Positions 1 to 9,446 of a stretch of 64,000 bases of DNA are shown piece by piece. How positions within the stretch are numbered: the first letter of the stretch is position 1; every line of letters starts with the position of its first letter. Origin of the DNA: 62-47 sp051954235 (lineage in GTDB: Bacteria; Pseudomonadota; Alphaproteobacteria; Rhizobiales; Xanthobacteraceae); the NCBI GenBank assembly GCA_051954235.1, contig JBQCHY010000044.1, positions 43,359-107,358 of the forward strand. The letters run 5' to 3'. Below the pieces are notes generated by a model, which was given only the letters and a program-made list of their open reading frames with translations, had not been told where the DNA came from and ran no database searches. The translations under genes and the position numbers were made by a program.

Positions 1-3000
1 AGCGCCTGACGGTTCTTGCTCTTGTCGTTTCTCGCGGCTTCCGCCTTGCGTGCCGCCGCGATCCGCGTAGCCGCTTGGCCTGTGACGTTGACGTGGTTGA
101 CGCCATCGATCGGCTTTAGCGTCGAGGGCAACCGCTCCGGAATGTCAACGCTGACATGGGTGAGATCGACGCGACCGGTTATCTTCGGATCGCGTGCAAG
201 TGCACCGGTGACGTTGATCGCAAGATTTGCCTGCGCGGTTGCAAGCGCGCTTGCGGTAAGCGTCGCCTGTTGCCCGCGGATCGAGATCGTTCCGGGGAAA
301 CCCGCGTCCGGCGCAATCCGGACCTGGCCGGAGCCGGACAGCGTGCCGCCATTAGGCGTCGTTGCGCTCAACCGTTCCACGGACATGCGCTCGCCCTCGG
401 TGCTTACCTTTGCTTCGATCGCATCGAGGCGCGTTCCAAGCAGGCTGTCGCGGAAGCTGCCACCGCTTATGATCGCGACGCCTGCAACCTGAGGCTTGAC
501 GCGTGTGCCACTCACGCGGGCATCGAGTTGCACCGCTCCCGAAACGGTGCGGCCGGAGGCGGACAACACGGTGTTGGCGACGGCAGCATCGAGCCGGCCT
601 TTCGCCGTTAGCGCAATCGTTTCCGCCGCGTCGAGCGGCACCGTGCCGGTCGCCGTCAGGCTGCCTGCTTTGCCGGCCGAGGCCGTGGCATCGAGTTTCG
701 TGCGAGTCTTCTCGAGGCGGCCGTCGACTGTGATGTCGACCGGTGGCACGCCGGCGTTTCTGGTCTGCGGTGCCGTGAGCCGTTTGACGCTGGCTTTGTA
801 CTGGCCGGTTGGCGCGTTCGCGGAGCCACTGATCGCGGCTGACGCATCGAGTGTCCCGGTGAGGCCGAGGCCCGGTACTGCGACGTCGGCCTCGGCGAGC
901 GGAATCGCGCTTGCCACGACTTTGAGGTCAAGTTCGTTGCCGGCCTTGCCGGCGAGCGTAAAGCGCCCGCTGCCGACTCCGATTGCCAGATGCTGGATCG
1001 ATATGGTGTTGTCGTCGAACGTGAAACTCGCGGGAGCCTGCAACGCGATTGTTTTGACGCCACGTTTCGCGGTGAAACGGTTAAGATCGAAGCGGATGCG
1101 GTCCTTCGGCGTCAGCACACCTGCGGCGTCGAGATTGAAACCTGCGGCCTTGGCGGAAAGGCTAACTGTGCTCGCGTCAGAATTGCCTTTCGCGCTCAAG
1201 GTTGCATTTGCGATGGCTTGGCCAGCAATCTTGGCGTCACTGATCCTCGCATCCGCGTTCAGCACCGGATGATTGTAGAGGTCGTCGCCTTCGGCCTGCA
1301 AATCGAAATGGCGGATTGTCGAACCGGCGGCCCGAAGTCCTGTGCCATGGCCAGTGAGGCGGACAGATTGCCGCTTGCCATCGTCTGCCAGTGCAAGATC
1401 GAGCGAGGCTGCACCGGCGAGATCGGTGAGGGCGAGCGGCGCGATATCCGCGAGCGAACTCGCCGCGAAGCGAAGCTGTCCGCGCGCGAGATTTTGTGCA
1501 TCGATTGTACCGGCCCCCGTCAGTGCGACCGAGCCGATCGCGATATCGAGGGCCTTGGCCTGCCATCCTGCGAAAGCGATTGCCTGCCTGTCATGCGTGT
1601 TCGCATTGGTCGTTTCGCCGGCGGCGCGTGCAATGGACATACGATTGGCCTGTACGACTCCGCGCGCCGGCTTCCCATCAACAGAACCATCGAGTCTGAC
1701 GTCGATGGTGCAAGGCCCATAGATGTCGACGATCGTCGCGGTAAGGCCCAGATGCGGGATCGGACGTTGCATCGCCGTTGCGCGATCCATCGCTGCGGTG
1801 AGCGATAACCCGGGATGCGCAAGTCCACCTGTCAACCGCGCGTCGAGTGCTGCAACGCCGCTCAGGCGCGCATCGGTGGCTGCGAGATTTGGAAGTTCGA
1901 TCCGCGCGGTGAGGTCGCTCGCATCGTGGCGGACGCTTCCTCTGGCGCGCATCGAGACATACGCACCATCGAGCGAGGCGTTATGGACGGTGTAGACATT
2001 CTTGCCTTCCGAGGAAATATCGGCGGCCAGCGTAACGCGCGGGCCGGCGAGGCCGTCGAGTGCGGCAAGCCCGGTGGCGACGTGGTCGCCGGTGCCGGCG
2101 AGCGTTGCATTGAAGCGGCCGCGTTGCAGGTCGCCATCGAGATCAAGATCGAGTTTCACCGCACCGGCGAGCTTGAGCCCGGAAAGGCTACCGAAGCGGG
2201 CGAGATCGGGCATCGTGCCAGTCGCACGGCCGCGCAGCCTGTCGAGGCTGGCTTCGCCCGTATAGTTTGCCTGAACTGTGGGCGTACCAATCTCCAACCG
2301 TGCGATTTTGGCTTCGCCGCCGAGATCTGTACTGCCTTTCAGGACAAGGGAGGCAGTGTCGCCGATTGCGGCGGCAAGGGCAGGGTCGCGCGGCGCGATG
2401 CCGGATGCGCGCAGGTTGGCATCGATTGCGATCGGCGTGGCGATGTTGCTGAGTTCGGCGGTGGGAGCGGCACTCAACGATACTTCGAGCGCGCCGAGGT
2501 TGCCGTCAGGCAAACGCGCGTCGGATACCGCCAGTTTCGCCGAGACGCGCGGCGCTTTCGCTGGGCCATTGACGCGGCCGTCGAAAACGAGACTGCGGAT
2601 CGAGCCTTGATCGGTTTCAGTCACGTCGCCGTTGCTTGGCAGCGAGCGAACCGTCGCCGAGAAATCCATCATCTTGTCGGCGCCGAGCGCGCCCTTGACG
2701 TCGAGCCGAGCGAGACGACTGGTCAGCGCAAATCCGTCGACGACGACGCTGCCGTCGTCGCCGATGCTCGTCGCGCTGTCGAGCTTCGTTTCGCCCGCGA
2801 AGATCGAAGCAGCGAGTGGCGGCAGCCAGGGCCCGAGGTGACCGGAGATGCGAGTCGCCAGCAGGCGGCCGGCCCCGTTGCGATCGAGCGTGATGTCACC
2901 GGTGGCATCGATGTCGGGGCCTGCCTGGAATTTCAGTGCACCGCGAAAACTGTCCAGCGTGCCCTTGCCGCGAAGCGCGAAGGCGATCGGCGGTTCGTCG

Positions 3001-3767
3001 GGAAACCGGCCGAGCTTGGATAACAGCCCGTGGGATGGCTCGTCGAGTGTAACGTCGAGGGTGAGGGCGTTGCCCTGCGGCACGAAGGCGAGCGCGGCTT
3101 TGAAACGGCCGGGAAAATCCTTACGGGTTGCGTCGAGATTGAAGACGAGTCCCTCCGACGGCGAGCCCAGTTCGGTCTTTCCGGTCGCCGCGAGGTTCAC
3201 CGGCTCGCCAAGAACCGGTTGGCCGAGCACAAGAGCCTGCAAGTCGAATGCCTTGACCTGTACTTTCACTGGAAGGTCCGGCAGGATCGGCTGGCTAGAC
3301 TCTGTGGCGGATGGTTTCGATTGCGCGACGGAGGGTTTCGACTCTCTGACAGTTTGATCGGGCTCTGCCGAAGATTGTGCGGGTTGCGGCGTCGTTTCAT
3401 CGGACGGTAGCGGTTTTCTACGAATCTCGAGCGTTCCGATCTCGAGGCGATCGATCTCCAAACGTCCCACCAGCAGCGCGGTGCGCCGCCAGACGAGGCG
3501 CGCCCGATCGAGCTTCAGCCATGGACCATTCTTGTCTGCGATGGTGACGTCACGGATCGTGGCATCGGATGACAGCGCGCCATCGACGGCGCCGATGTGC
3601 ACCTGGGTTGCCGGTGTTGAGAGCGTTCGCGAGACGAGACCTGCAAGCAAGTCCTGCTGGTTGTCGCCAGTCCCGCCGATCATCCTGTAGACAACGACGC
3701 CGGCCGTCATGATGCCGGCGAGCCCGAGCGCTGCACCCGTGAGCAGGATGATCCGTCCCACGCGCAT
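1..3767 (-). CDS. tamB: Translocation and assembly module TamB (partial, C-terminus beyond window)
   Basis: The minus-strand frame is open wherever I translated it, from an ATG at 3767 to the left edge (about 1255 codons), so the C-terminal DUF490 domain is probably outside the window. The protein begins MRVGRIILLTGAALGLAGIM, a single N-terminal membrane anchor typical of TamB. It continues into a long stretch of short beta strands rich in D, G, T and A (for example ALDIAIGSVALTGAGTI near 1555-1505), as expected for the beta-taco groove that carries substrates or lipids across the periplasm. The ATG overlaps the tamA stop by one base (TGATG), so the two are translationally coupled, the usual tamA-tamB arrangement. 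The plus-strand open frames here are shadows. The assignment rests on context and architecture; the diagnostic C-terminus is not visible. Confidence 0.85.
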   Translation of the reverse strand, partial: MRVGRIILLTGAALGLAGIMTAGVVVYRMIGGTGDNQQDLLAGLVSRTLSTPATQVHIGAVDGALSSDATIRDVTIADKNGPWLKLDRARLVWRRTALLVGRLEIDRLEIGTLEIRRKPLPSDETTPQPAQSSAEPDQTVRESKPSVAQSKPSATESSQPILPDLPVKVQVKAFDLQALVLGQPVLGEPVNLAATGKTELGSPSEGLVFNLDATRKDFPGRFKAALAFVPQGNALTLDVTLDEPSHGLLSKLGRFPDEPPIAFALRGKGTLDSFRGALKFQAGPDIDATGDITLDRNGAGRLLATRISGHLGPWLPPLAASIFAGETKLDSATSIGDDGSVVVDGFALTSRLARLDVKGALGADKMMDFSATVRSLPSNGDVTETDQGSIRSLVFDGRVNGPAKAPRVSAKLAVSDARLPDGNLGALEVSLSAAPTAELSNIATPIAIDANLRASGIAPRDPALAAAIGDTASLVLKGSTDLGGEAKIARLEIGTPTVQANYTGEASLDRLRGRATGTMPDLARFGSLSGLKLAGAVKLDLDLDGDLQRGRFNATLAGTGDHVATGLAALDGLAGPRVTLAADISSEGKNVYTVHNASLDGAYVSMRARGSVRHDASDLTARIELPNLAATDARLSGVAALDARLTGGLAHPGLSLTAAMDRATAMQRPIPHLGLTATIVDIYGPCTIDVRLDGSVDGKPARGVVQANRMSIARAAGETTNANTHDRQAIAFAGWQAKALDIAIGSVALTGAGTIDAQNLARGQLRFAASSLADIAPLALTDLAGAASLDLALADDGKRQSVRLTGHGTGLRAAGSTIRHFDLQAEGDDLYNHPVLNADARISDAKIAGQAIANATLSAKGNSDASTVSLSAKAAGFNLDAAGVLTPKDRIRFDLNRFTAKRGVKTIALQAPASFTFDDNTISIQHLAIGVGSGRFTLAGKAGNELDLKVVASAIPLAEADVAVPGLGLTGTLDASAAISGSANAPTGQYKASVKRLTAPQTRNAGVPPVDITVDGRLEKTRTKLDATASAGKAGSLTATGTVPLDAAETIALTAKGRLDAAVANTVLSASGRTVSGAVQLDARVSGTRVKPQVAGVAIISGGSFRDSLLGTRLDAIEAKVSTEGERMSVERLSATTPNGGTLSGSGQVRIAPDAGFPGTISIRGQQATLTASALATAQANLAINVTGALARDPKITGRVDLTHVSVDIPERLPSTLKPIDGVNHVNVTGQAATRIAAARKAEAARNDKSKNRQA

Positions 3768-5785
3768 CAGAAGGCCTGACCGATGCTGACATAGATTGCC
3801 CAGCGGCTGTCGCCGGGGCGCGGATTGAGTGGGGTCGCGACATCGAGACGGATCGGCCCGACCGGCGTGAGATACCGCAGGCCGATGCCCGCGCCGTAAC
3901 CGACATAGTCGTTAAAGTTCGGCAGTGACGAACTGGAGGCCGTGCCGAAATCGATAAACGGCACGATTCCAATGGTCGGCGTAACCTTGATCCGCACCTC
4001 GGCCGAGCCTTCGATCAGGCTGCGGCCGCCGATGATCTGACCGAACATCATCGGCGAGATCGTATTGAATCCGAAACCGCGCACCGAGCCGCCGCCGCCG
4101 GAGAAGAAGCGGTGCGAATCCGGAATGCTTGCCAGCGGCGCGCCCCCGAGCGAGCCCAGGGCGAGGCGGCCAGCCAGCACGTAGTTGGCCTCTTCGTCGA
4201 GCGCATAATACGCGGAGCCGGCGAGACGCGCTTCATAAAGATCGATCGTGGACCCCATCAACATCGGATAACCGTTGAATGTCGCCGCAAGGCGCACGCC
4301 ACGCGTCGGATCGAGCAGATTGTCGGTGCTGTCGTAGCGCCCGCTCGCAGTGACACCGACAAGTGTTGCATCGACCCGGCCGAGCACGTCCTGAGATTGC
4401 GATTGCTCGACCTGGAAGCCGGCCTGGACGGAAGCCATCTCCGAGAAGCGGTGAATCACACCAATCGTGCCGCGCACCGCGTCATTGGTGTAGCCACCGA
4501 GGTCGTTGTTGCCGACGCGTTCGCGGAAGGCCGTGGCTTCAACCAGGAGATCGTTGGGCGTGCCGTAGAGTCCTGGCTTGATGAAAGTCGCGGTAAAACG
4601 TGCTCCGAAATCGGAGGCGCGAAGATCCTTGAAATTGCCGTAGCTGGAACCATCGATCCGCTGCAGCAGCGAAGCGGAGGCTTCGAGCCGCAGACGCTCG
4701 GCATTGCCGAGCAGGTTGCGATGCTCGTAATAGGCAGAGACGCCGGGTCCGTCGATCGTTGAATATCGTGCCGAGAAGCCCGCCGCATGTTTCGGCCTCT
4801 CGGTGACATCGACGAAGATCGGCACGTTGCCCTTGGCGTCCAGCGTGTCGCCTTCGCGAATGCGGATGCCGCCGATCGCCGGGATCTTCGCGATCGAGGT
4901 TTTCATCAACGCAAGTCGTTCGGGCGAATAGGGCTCCCCTTCACGCAGATGGACATGGGTGGCCACCACCCGCGGATCGATATCTCCGCTGCCCGAAATC
5001 GAAACGTGTCCGATGCCGGCTTTTGGACCGGTCTCGACTCGCAGTCGAAAATTCATTGCGGCAGACGCATGGTCCACGGTGGCTTTCACGTCCGCGATCT
5101 TCGCCAGCGGATGTCCATTGCTGCGAAACCAATCGATGAGCTTCAACTGCGCGGCCCGCAAATCGGCAGAAATCGCGGGATCGCCGGGCTTCAGCGGAAA
5201 GGCCCGACGCGGCAAGCCGTTCGGAGCATCGTCATGCGGGTAGTCGACATCAACGGTTCGTAGCTTGAACAGCGGCCCGAGTCGCGCGGTGACCTTCACG
5301 GGGACGACTGCATGATTGCGAAAGCTCTCGGCCTGGCGCGCCGCGGCGGCTACACTGGTCTCGTCGAGAGTGACAGGAAGTCCGTCGATTGAGACATCAA
5401 TCTCGGCGTTGTAGCGTCCGAGTCCCCAAAGCGCGTCGAGCAACGGATTGATATCGGCCTGCACACGCCGCACGAGGCCTTCGCCGTCCGGCGGTGATTC
5501 CTGTCGAAGGCGATACGACGCGGAGGCGTCACGAATCGCTTGCTCGACATCGCGATCCGTCTTGCCATCCGTCGTCTTAGCTTCGATTGTTAGCCGGTAG
5601 GACAATGCGGTCGCGCTGAACGGTGGTGGATCGTCGGAACCGAACAAGCCAAAGAAATCGAACGCGTAAGCGGGTTGGCATAGCGACCAACCAACAATTC
5701 CGATCGTTGCACAGCCGGTCCGCAGAACCAGCCGTGCGGCAGCGATAAAAGTTCCGCGCCAGACTCGCCGCTCCAGGGGAGTCAA
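3767..5785 (-). CDS. tamA: Autotransporter assembly factor TamA (Omp85/BamA superfamily)
   Basis: Encodes 672 residues. The N-terminal hydrophobic stretch ends in CQPAYA before FDFFG, consistent with a signal peptide. Periplasmic POTRA-like segments follow (about residues 50-270), then a C-terminal 16-strand Omp85 barrel (about 300-672). The barrel carries the family motif VRGF in GGGSVRGFGF and ends with an aromatic C-terminal strand (YVSIGQAF), the signal recognised by the Bam complex. Length and domain order fit TamA, the outer-membrane partner of TamB, which helps insert outer-membrane proteins and affects envelope lipid homeostasis. The start used is a TTG at 5785; no strong Shine-Dalgarno is seen, so the exact start is uncertain. 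The stop overlaps the tamB start. Confidence 0.9.
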   Translation of the reverse strand: MTPLERRVWRGTFIAAARLVLRTGCATIGIVGWSLCQPAYAFDFFGLFGSDDPPPFSATALSYRLTIEAKTTDGKTDRDVEQAIRDASASYRLRQESPPDGEGLVRRVQADINPLLDALWGLGRYNAEIDVSIDGLPVTLDETSVAAAARQAESFRNHAVVPVKVTARLGPLFKLRTVDVDYPHDDAPNGLPRRAFPLKPGDPAISADLRAAQLKLIDWFRSNGHPLAKIADVKATVDHASAAMNFRLRVETGPKAGIGHVSISGSGDIDPRVVATHVHLREGEPYSPERLALMKTSIAKIPAIGGIRIREGDTLDAKGNVPIFVDVTERPKHAAGFSARYSTIDGPGVSAYYEHRNLLGNAERLRLEASASLLQRIDGSSYGNFKDLRASDFGARFTATFIKPGLYGTPNDLLVEATAFRERVGNNDLGGYTNDAVRGTIGVIHRFSEMASVQAGFQVEQSQSQDVLGRVDATLVGVTASGRYDSTDNLLDPTRGVRLAATFNGYPMLMGSTIDLYEARLAGSAYYALDEEANYVLAGRLALGSLGGAPLASIPDSHRFFSGGGGSVRGFGFNTISPMMFGQIIGGRSLIEGSAEVRIKVTPTIGIVPFIDFGTASSSSLPNFNDYVGYGAGIGLRYLTPVGPIRLDVATPLNPRPGDSRWAIYVSIGQAF

Positions 5786-6108
5786 GCATTTGGGTGCTAC
5801 CTGTTCCTGAATTACTCTGCTCCCGAGCTTTTTTCAGTTCAACCCAAGGCTCAGTCGCTCAGGCTCGGCGCTTTCCCTGCTTCCGCATATCAACAGGCAC
5901 CCACGCGAAATTGAAAGGCAACATGATGGATTTTATTGGGCGGAAAGTTGGGAACCGTGATGTGATCGCGTATTGAATTCCATGACTTATGAAATCATGC
6001 GCGAAGCGCGCTCACCCGCCGCGTCGCAAACATCGCCGCTTGCTCGTTCTTGGAGCACGGCTTGTAGATCACTTTCGTTTTCGAGCCCGCGGGCCGTGAC
6101 TTCCTGAG
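5786..6108. other. Intergenic gap between tamA and the type I secretion pair
   Basis: About 320 bases with no gene that I can support. It should hold the tamAB promoter at its left side. On the minus strand, immediately after the HlyD stop, the same frame stays open for about 35 more codons (6108 to about 5997), giving a basic peptide that includes KVIYKPCSKNEQAAMF. This may be a remnant of an older coding sequence, but it has no start codon of its own and I do not recognise it. Confidence 0.4.
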
Positions 6109-7425
6109 CTATCCCCGGAATGCCCTCGCAATCTGGTCCCGGAGCGGTTTCACGAAATAGGATAGTGCCGTTCGTGGGGTCGTTTCGATGAAGGATTCAA
6201 CGGGCATTCCCGGCACAAGTTTATTCTTTCCAAGCCGGGCGATCTCTTCTGGCGGGAGATGAATGCGAACCTCATAGTAACTTGCACCGGATTTCTGGTC
6301 CTGAGTCGTTTCTGCTGAAACGATCGTCACGGTGCCGTTGATTTCAGGCGTTGTTCGCACGTCGAATGCTGGAAAGCGCAGGATGGCTTGTTGTCCGACG
6401 GAGATGTTGTTGATGTCGCGGGGATCAATCTTCGCTTCAACCATCAGCGCGTCGTGGTTTGGAACGACCAGCATGATCTGTTCTCCGGGAGAAATGACGC
6501 CGCCGACAGTATGAATTGACAATTCATGGACGATGCCATCCTGCGGCGCGCGGATATCGCTTCGCTTGAGCTCCTCTTCGGCGGTAATTCTGCGCTCATT
6601 CAGCTCGGCAATTTTGCCCTGGATTTCCCGCAGCTCCTTGGCAACTTCACTTCTCAGGTCCTGATCAATCTGAATAATCTTCAGCTTTGTTTCAGAAATT
6701 TTCCCCCTTGCTTCCGCGATCGAGGCGGTGAGTCGATTGTTTTCACCGTCCAAACGCGCCGCCTCTCTTTGGAGTGCGGTGAGACGTGACAGAGGGACGA
6801 GATTCTTCTTCCATAGCTCGCCGACGCCCTCGATCTCCTTTTGAATGAGTCCGTTTTGTCGCCTGCCGGCCCCGGCTTGCCCGATATAGCCCTGAATCTG
6901 GTCTTGCAACTGGACGATTTGTTCCTCGTACTGGTTTTTCTGTCCTTGTCGAGCAGCGCGGCGGAGAACGAACAGGCGCGTTTCGCCGGTCATTACGTGC
7001 CGAACGTCAGGCTCTTGCATGCGGGATAGAAGGCTTTTCGGAAAACTGAATTCGTGCAAGCCGTCGCGCTCGGCCGTGAGGCGCGTTTCTCGTGCGGTCA
7101 ATTCATCCAGGCTTCTGACGATCACCGCGAGATTTGAACGAGGCACCGTATCGTCCAGGCGAATCAGAATTTTGCCGGTCGTGACGGTATCGCCGTCGCG
7201 GACGCGTAGTTCTCCGACGATGCCTGCAGTCAAATGCTGCACTTTTTTGACTTTGCTATCGACTGCAATAGTTCCGGGAGCAATCACCGCACCCGCGATA
7301 TTCGTGGTCGCCGCCCAGCCGCCGAACCCGCCAGCCAATGCGACGATGACGATGGCGCCAGCCACGATGTGGCTGCGGGCGGAACGCTGCGCTTGTGATG
7401 GACCGGCCACGATGACATCGGTCAT
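6109..7425 (-). CDS. Type I secretion membrane-fusion protein (HlyD/PrtE family)
   Basis: Encodes 438 residues: a short cytoplasmic N-terminus, one transmembrane helix (about residues 19-38, HIVAGAIVIVALAGG), a split barrel-sandwich (VKKVQHLTAGIVGELRVRDG near 63 and SDIRAPQDGIVHEL near 290), a long periplasmic coiled coil (about 95-280) and a C-terminal beta barrel ending with the family signature around LVPGMPVESFI. This is the standard layout of the adaptor that links an inner-membrane ABC exporter to a TolC-like outer-membrane pore. The start overlaps the stop of the upstream ABC gene by four bases, so the two are co-translated. The likely cargo is the RTX glycosidase encoded divergently at 9447. 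No TolC-like gene is in the window. Confidence 0.92.
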   Translation of the reverse strand: MTDVIVAGPSQAQRSARSHIVAGAIVIVALAGGFGGWAATTNIAGAVIAPGTIAVDSKVKKVQHLTAGIVGELRVRDGDTVTTGKILIRLDDTVPRSNLAVIVRSLDELTARETRLTAERDGLHEFSFPKSLLSRMQEPDVRHVMTGETRLFVLRRAARQGQKNQYEEQIVQLQDQIQGYIGQAGAGRRQNGLIQKEIEGVGELWKKNLVPLSRLTALQREAARLDGENNRLTASIAEARGKISETKLKIIQIDQDLRSEVAKELREIQGKIAELNERRITAEEELKRSDIRAPQDGIVHELSIHTVGGVISPGEQIMLVVPNHDALMVEAKIDPRDINNISVGQQAILRFPAFDVRTTPEINGTVTIVSAETTQDQKSGASYYEVRIHLPPEEIARLGKNKLVPGMPVESFIETTPRTALSYFVKPLRDQIARAFRG

Positions 7426-9182
7426 GTCGTGGCTCCGTGGACGCCCTGTGCGGACCGTCGTTCAGCCTCGGTCGGGGAAAGGAGCACTTGCCGCAAGATA
7501 TCTTCCTTTAAACCAAAAGCCCGGATCCGGCTTTGAGCCATCGCAGCAACACGATCGACCGCGATCAGAGCCGAAGGCCGATGGGCGATGATGATGACGA
7601 TGCCGCCGCGTTCCCTCACGTCCCGGATGGCAGACGTCAGAGCGCGTTCACCGTCCGCGTCGAGATTTGAGTTTGGTTCGTCGAGCACGACTAGAAACGG
7701 ATCGCGATAGAGAGCTCGTGCGAGGGCGATTCTTTGGCGCTGCCCCGCGGATAGGGCCGCGCCGCCCTCACCGATGAGCGTTTCATATCCATCTGGCAGA
7801 GCGAGGATCATCTCGTGGATCCCCGCAGCTTGTGCTGCCGAGATCACGGTGTTCGGATCAGGGCAAGCTTCAAACCTTGCGATGTTCTCGGTAACGGAGC
7901 CATCGAACAGTTCAATATCTTGCGGCAAGAAGCCAATATGCTGGCCGAGGGCTTCCGCCGACCACCGCTCAAGCGGCGCTCCGTCGAGGCGTATCGTTCC
8001 GCTTGCAGGCTTCCAAACGCCGACGAGCGCGCGAGCCAGCGAGGATTTTCCCGATGCACTCGGGCCGATGAGCCCCAATGCCTCGCCTGCAGCCAGTTCG
8101 AACGTGACTTCACGGACGACGTGCGTGCTTTGGCCCGGCGGAACGATATACACGCCTTGGACGGAGATGTTCCGCCGAGGTGCGCGCAAGGGGAGTGGAT
8201 CGGGGGGCGCCCCTGCCTTTTCCATGAGGAGAGCGAGACGGTGCCAGCTACGGCGGGTGGCGAGGAATGCTTTCCAATGGCCGATTGCGAGTTCAACCGG
8301 TGCCAACGCGCGTGAGGTGAGAATGGAGCTCGCAATGATGATCCCCGCGGTCGCGGATTGCTGAATCACCAGATAGGCGCCGACGGCCAACACCGTCGCT
8401 TGCAGAAGAATACGGAAGACCCGCGAGAATGCGCCAAGCGTAACGTAGATGTCGGACGCGCGCTGTTGGCCGTCCATGTAGTCCGTATTGATCTTTTGCC
8501 ATCGGGCGCAGAGTGCTTGTGTCATGCCCATCGCGGCGATCGCTTCGGCGTTGCGGCGGCCCGCTTCGGCAAGCGTCAATCGTGCTGTTCCATGGCCGAC
8601 GGTGCTTCTGCTCGAGCGGCGAACCAGAAATTCGGTAATTAACGCAAGGGCGATTAAAAGGAGTGCACCTGCTGCCGCGGTTATACCGATCCAGAAATGA
8701 AATGCGAAGCATAGTGCGAGATAGAGCGGGATCCAGGGAAGGTCGAAAAGGGCGATAGGGCCAGTGCTGGACAGGAAGCTGCGCAATTGGTCGAGATCGC
8801 GCAGCGGCTGTGTGCCATCGGCAGTGCTGCGCTTGTACAAAGGAAGTTGGATCACTGCGCGGCAAACACGTTCGCCGAGATCGTTGTCAAGCGAGCGTCC
8901 GACCCGGATCATGATCCGGGAGCGGATCATGTCTAGGAGTCCTTGCGCGGTATAAAGGACGACGACAATGACAAAGAGGCCGATCAGCGTCGGCACGTTG
9001 TGGCTCGGCAGGACGCGATCGTAAACCTGAAGCATGAAGAGTGAGCCGGTGAGCATCAGCACATTGACTGCGCCGCTGTAGACGGCAACAGCAACCAGTT
9101 CGCCGCTGCGCGCCTTCAGGCTATCCTCGATCATGCGGAAGGATGATGTCGTGTCGACGTAGCCGGCTGTCATTTTCATCAT
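7422..9182 (-). CDS. Type I secretion ABC permease/ATPase (PrtD/HlyB family)
   Basis: A fused transmembrane domain (about residues 20-290, six predicted helices) and ATPase domain (about 320-560). The ATPase shows Walker A GPSASGKSS, the signature LSAGQRQRIALARAL and Walker B FLVVLDEPNSNLD, followed by an H-loop histidine in IIIAHRP. There is no C39 peptidase domain at the N-terminus, so it belongs with protease/lipase exporters such as PrtD rather than bacteriocin exporters. I chose the ATG at 9182 over an in-frame start 69 bases upstream because GGAAGG lies nine bases before it. It exports unfolded RTX proteins in one step with the HlyD partner. Divergent from the GH113-RTX gene, its probable substrate. 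Confidence 0.9.
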   Translation of the reverse strand: MMKMTAGYVDTTSSFRMIEDSLKARSGELVAVAVYSGAVNVLMLTGSLFMLQVYDRVLPSHNVPTLIGLFVIVVVLYTAQGLLDMIRSRIMIRVGRSLDNDLGERVCRAVIQLPLYKRSTADGTQPLRDLDQLRSFLSSTGPIALFDLPWIPLYLALCFAFHFWIGITAAAGALLLIALALITEFLVRRSSRSTVGHGTARLTLAEAGRRNAEAIAAMGMTQALCARWQKINTDYMDGQQRASDIYVTLGAFSRVFRILLQATVLAVGAYLVIQQSATAGIIIASSILTSRALAPVELAIGHWKAFLATRRSWHRLALLMEKAGAPPDPLPLRAPRRNISVQGVYIVPPGQSTHVVREVTFELAAGEALGLIGPSASGKSSLARALVGVWKPASGTIRLDGAPLERWSAEALGQHIGFLPQDIELFDGSVTENIARFEACPDPNTVISAAQAAGIHEMILALPDGYETLIGEGGAALSAGQRQRIALARALYRDPFLVVLDEPNSNLDADGERALTSAIRDVRERGGIVIIIAHRPSALIAVDRVAAMAQSRIRAFGLKEDILRQVLLSPTEAERRSAQGVHGATT

Positions 9183-9292
9183 TACGCTCAGCCTTCCGGG
9201 TTGGGGTAGCACGCAGCATGTGAAGGCTATGATCCGTTCAGATGCGATCAAAAATACGACGCATCGTGCGAACTTTCAGAAAACTGGAAGAG

Positions 9293-9326
9293 TGCTCCGC
9301 AATTTCGCCAAGCATTCGCCGGAGCA
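9293..9326. promoter_or_regulatory. Inverted repeat in the divergent T1SS/GH113 promoter region
   Basis: TGCTCCG (9293-9299) and CGGAGCA (9320-9326) form an exact 7-bp inverted repeat with a 20-base spacer in the region between the ABC exporter gene and the GH113-RTX gene. It could be an operator for shared control of exporter and substrate. A chance match of this length is possible. Confidence 0.25.
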
Positions 9327-9446
9327 TGCGCAGGTCAGGTGTTTGAATCGAGAACCTTTCGCGTTGTTCGTACTTGCAGCTTTAAATTTGGATCAGAAAA
9401 CAGATGATCTGGCGTCAAACGATGCTCTGCAATGGAGAATAATGCG

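Noticed and set aside
16..3410. Several plus-strand open frames, the longest about 400 codons
   Set aside because: They lie opposite the continuous TamB frame on the minus strand and encode arginine/serine-rich sequence with no known features.
5794..5976. A 60-codon open frame between tamA and the type I secretion genes
   Set aside because: No Shine-Dalgarno, no recognisable sequence and it overlaps the expected tamA promoter.
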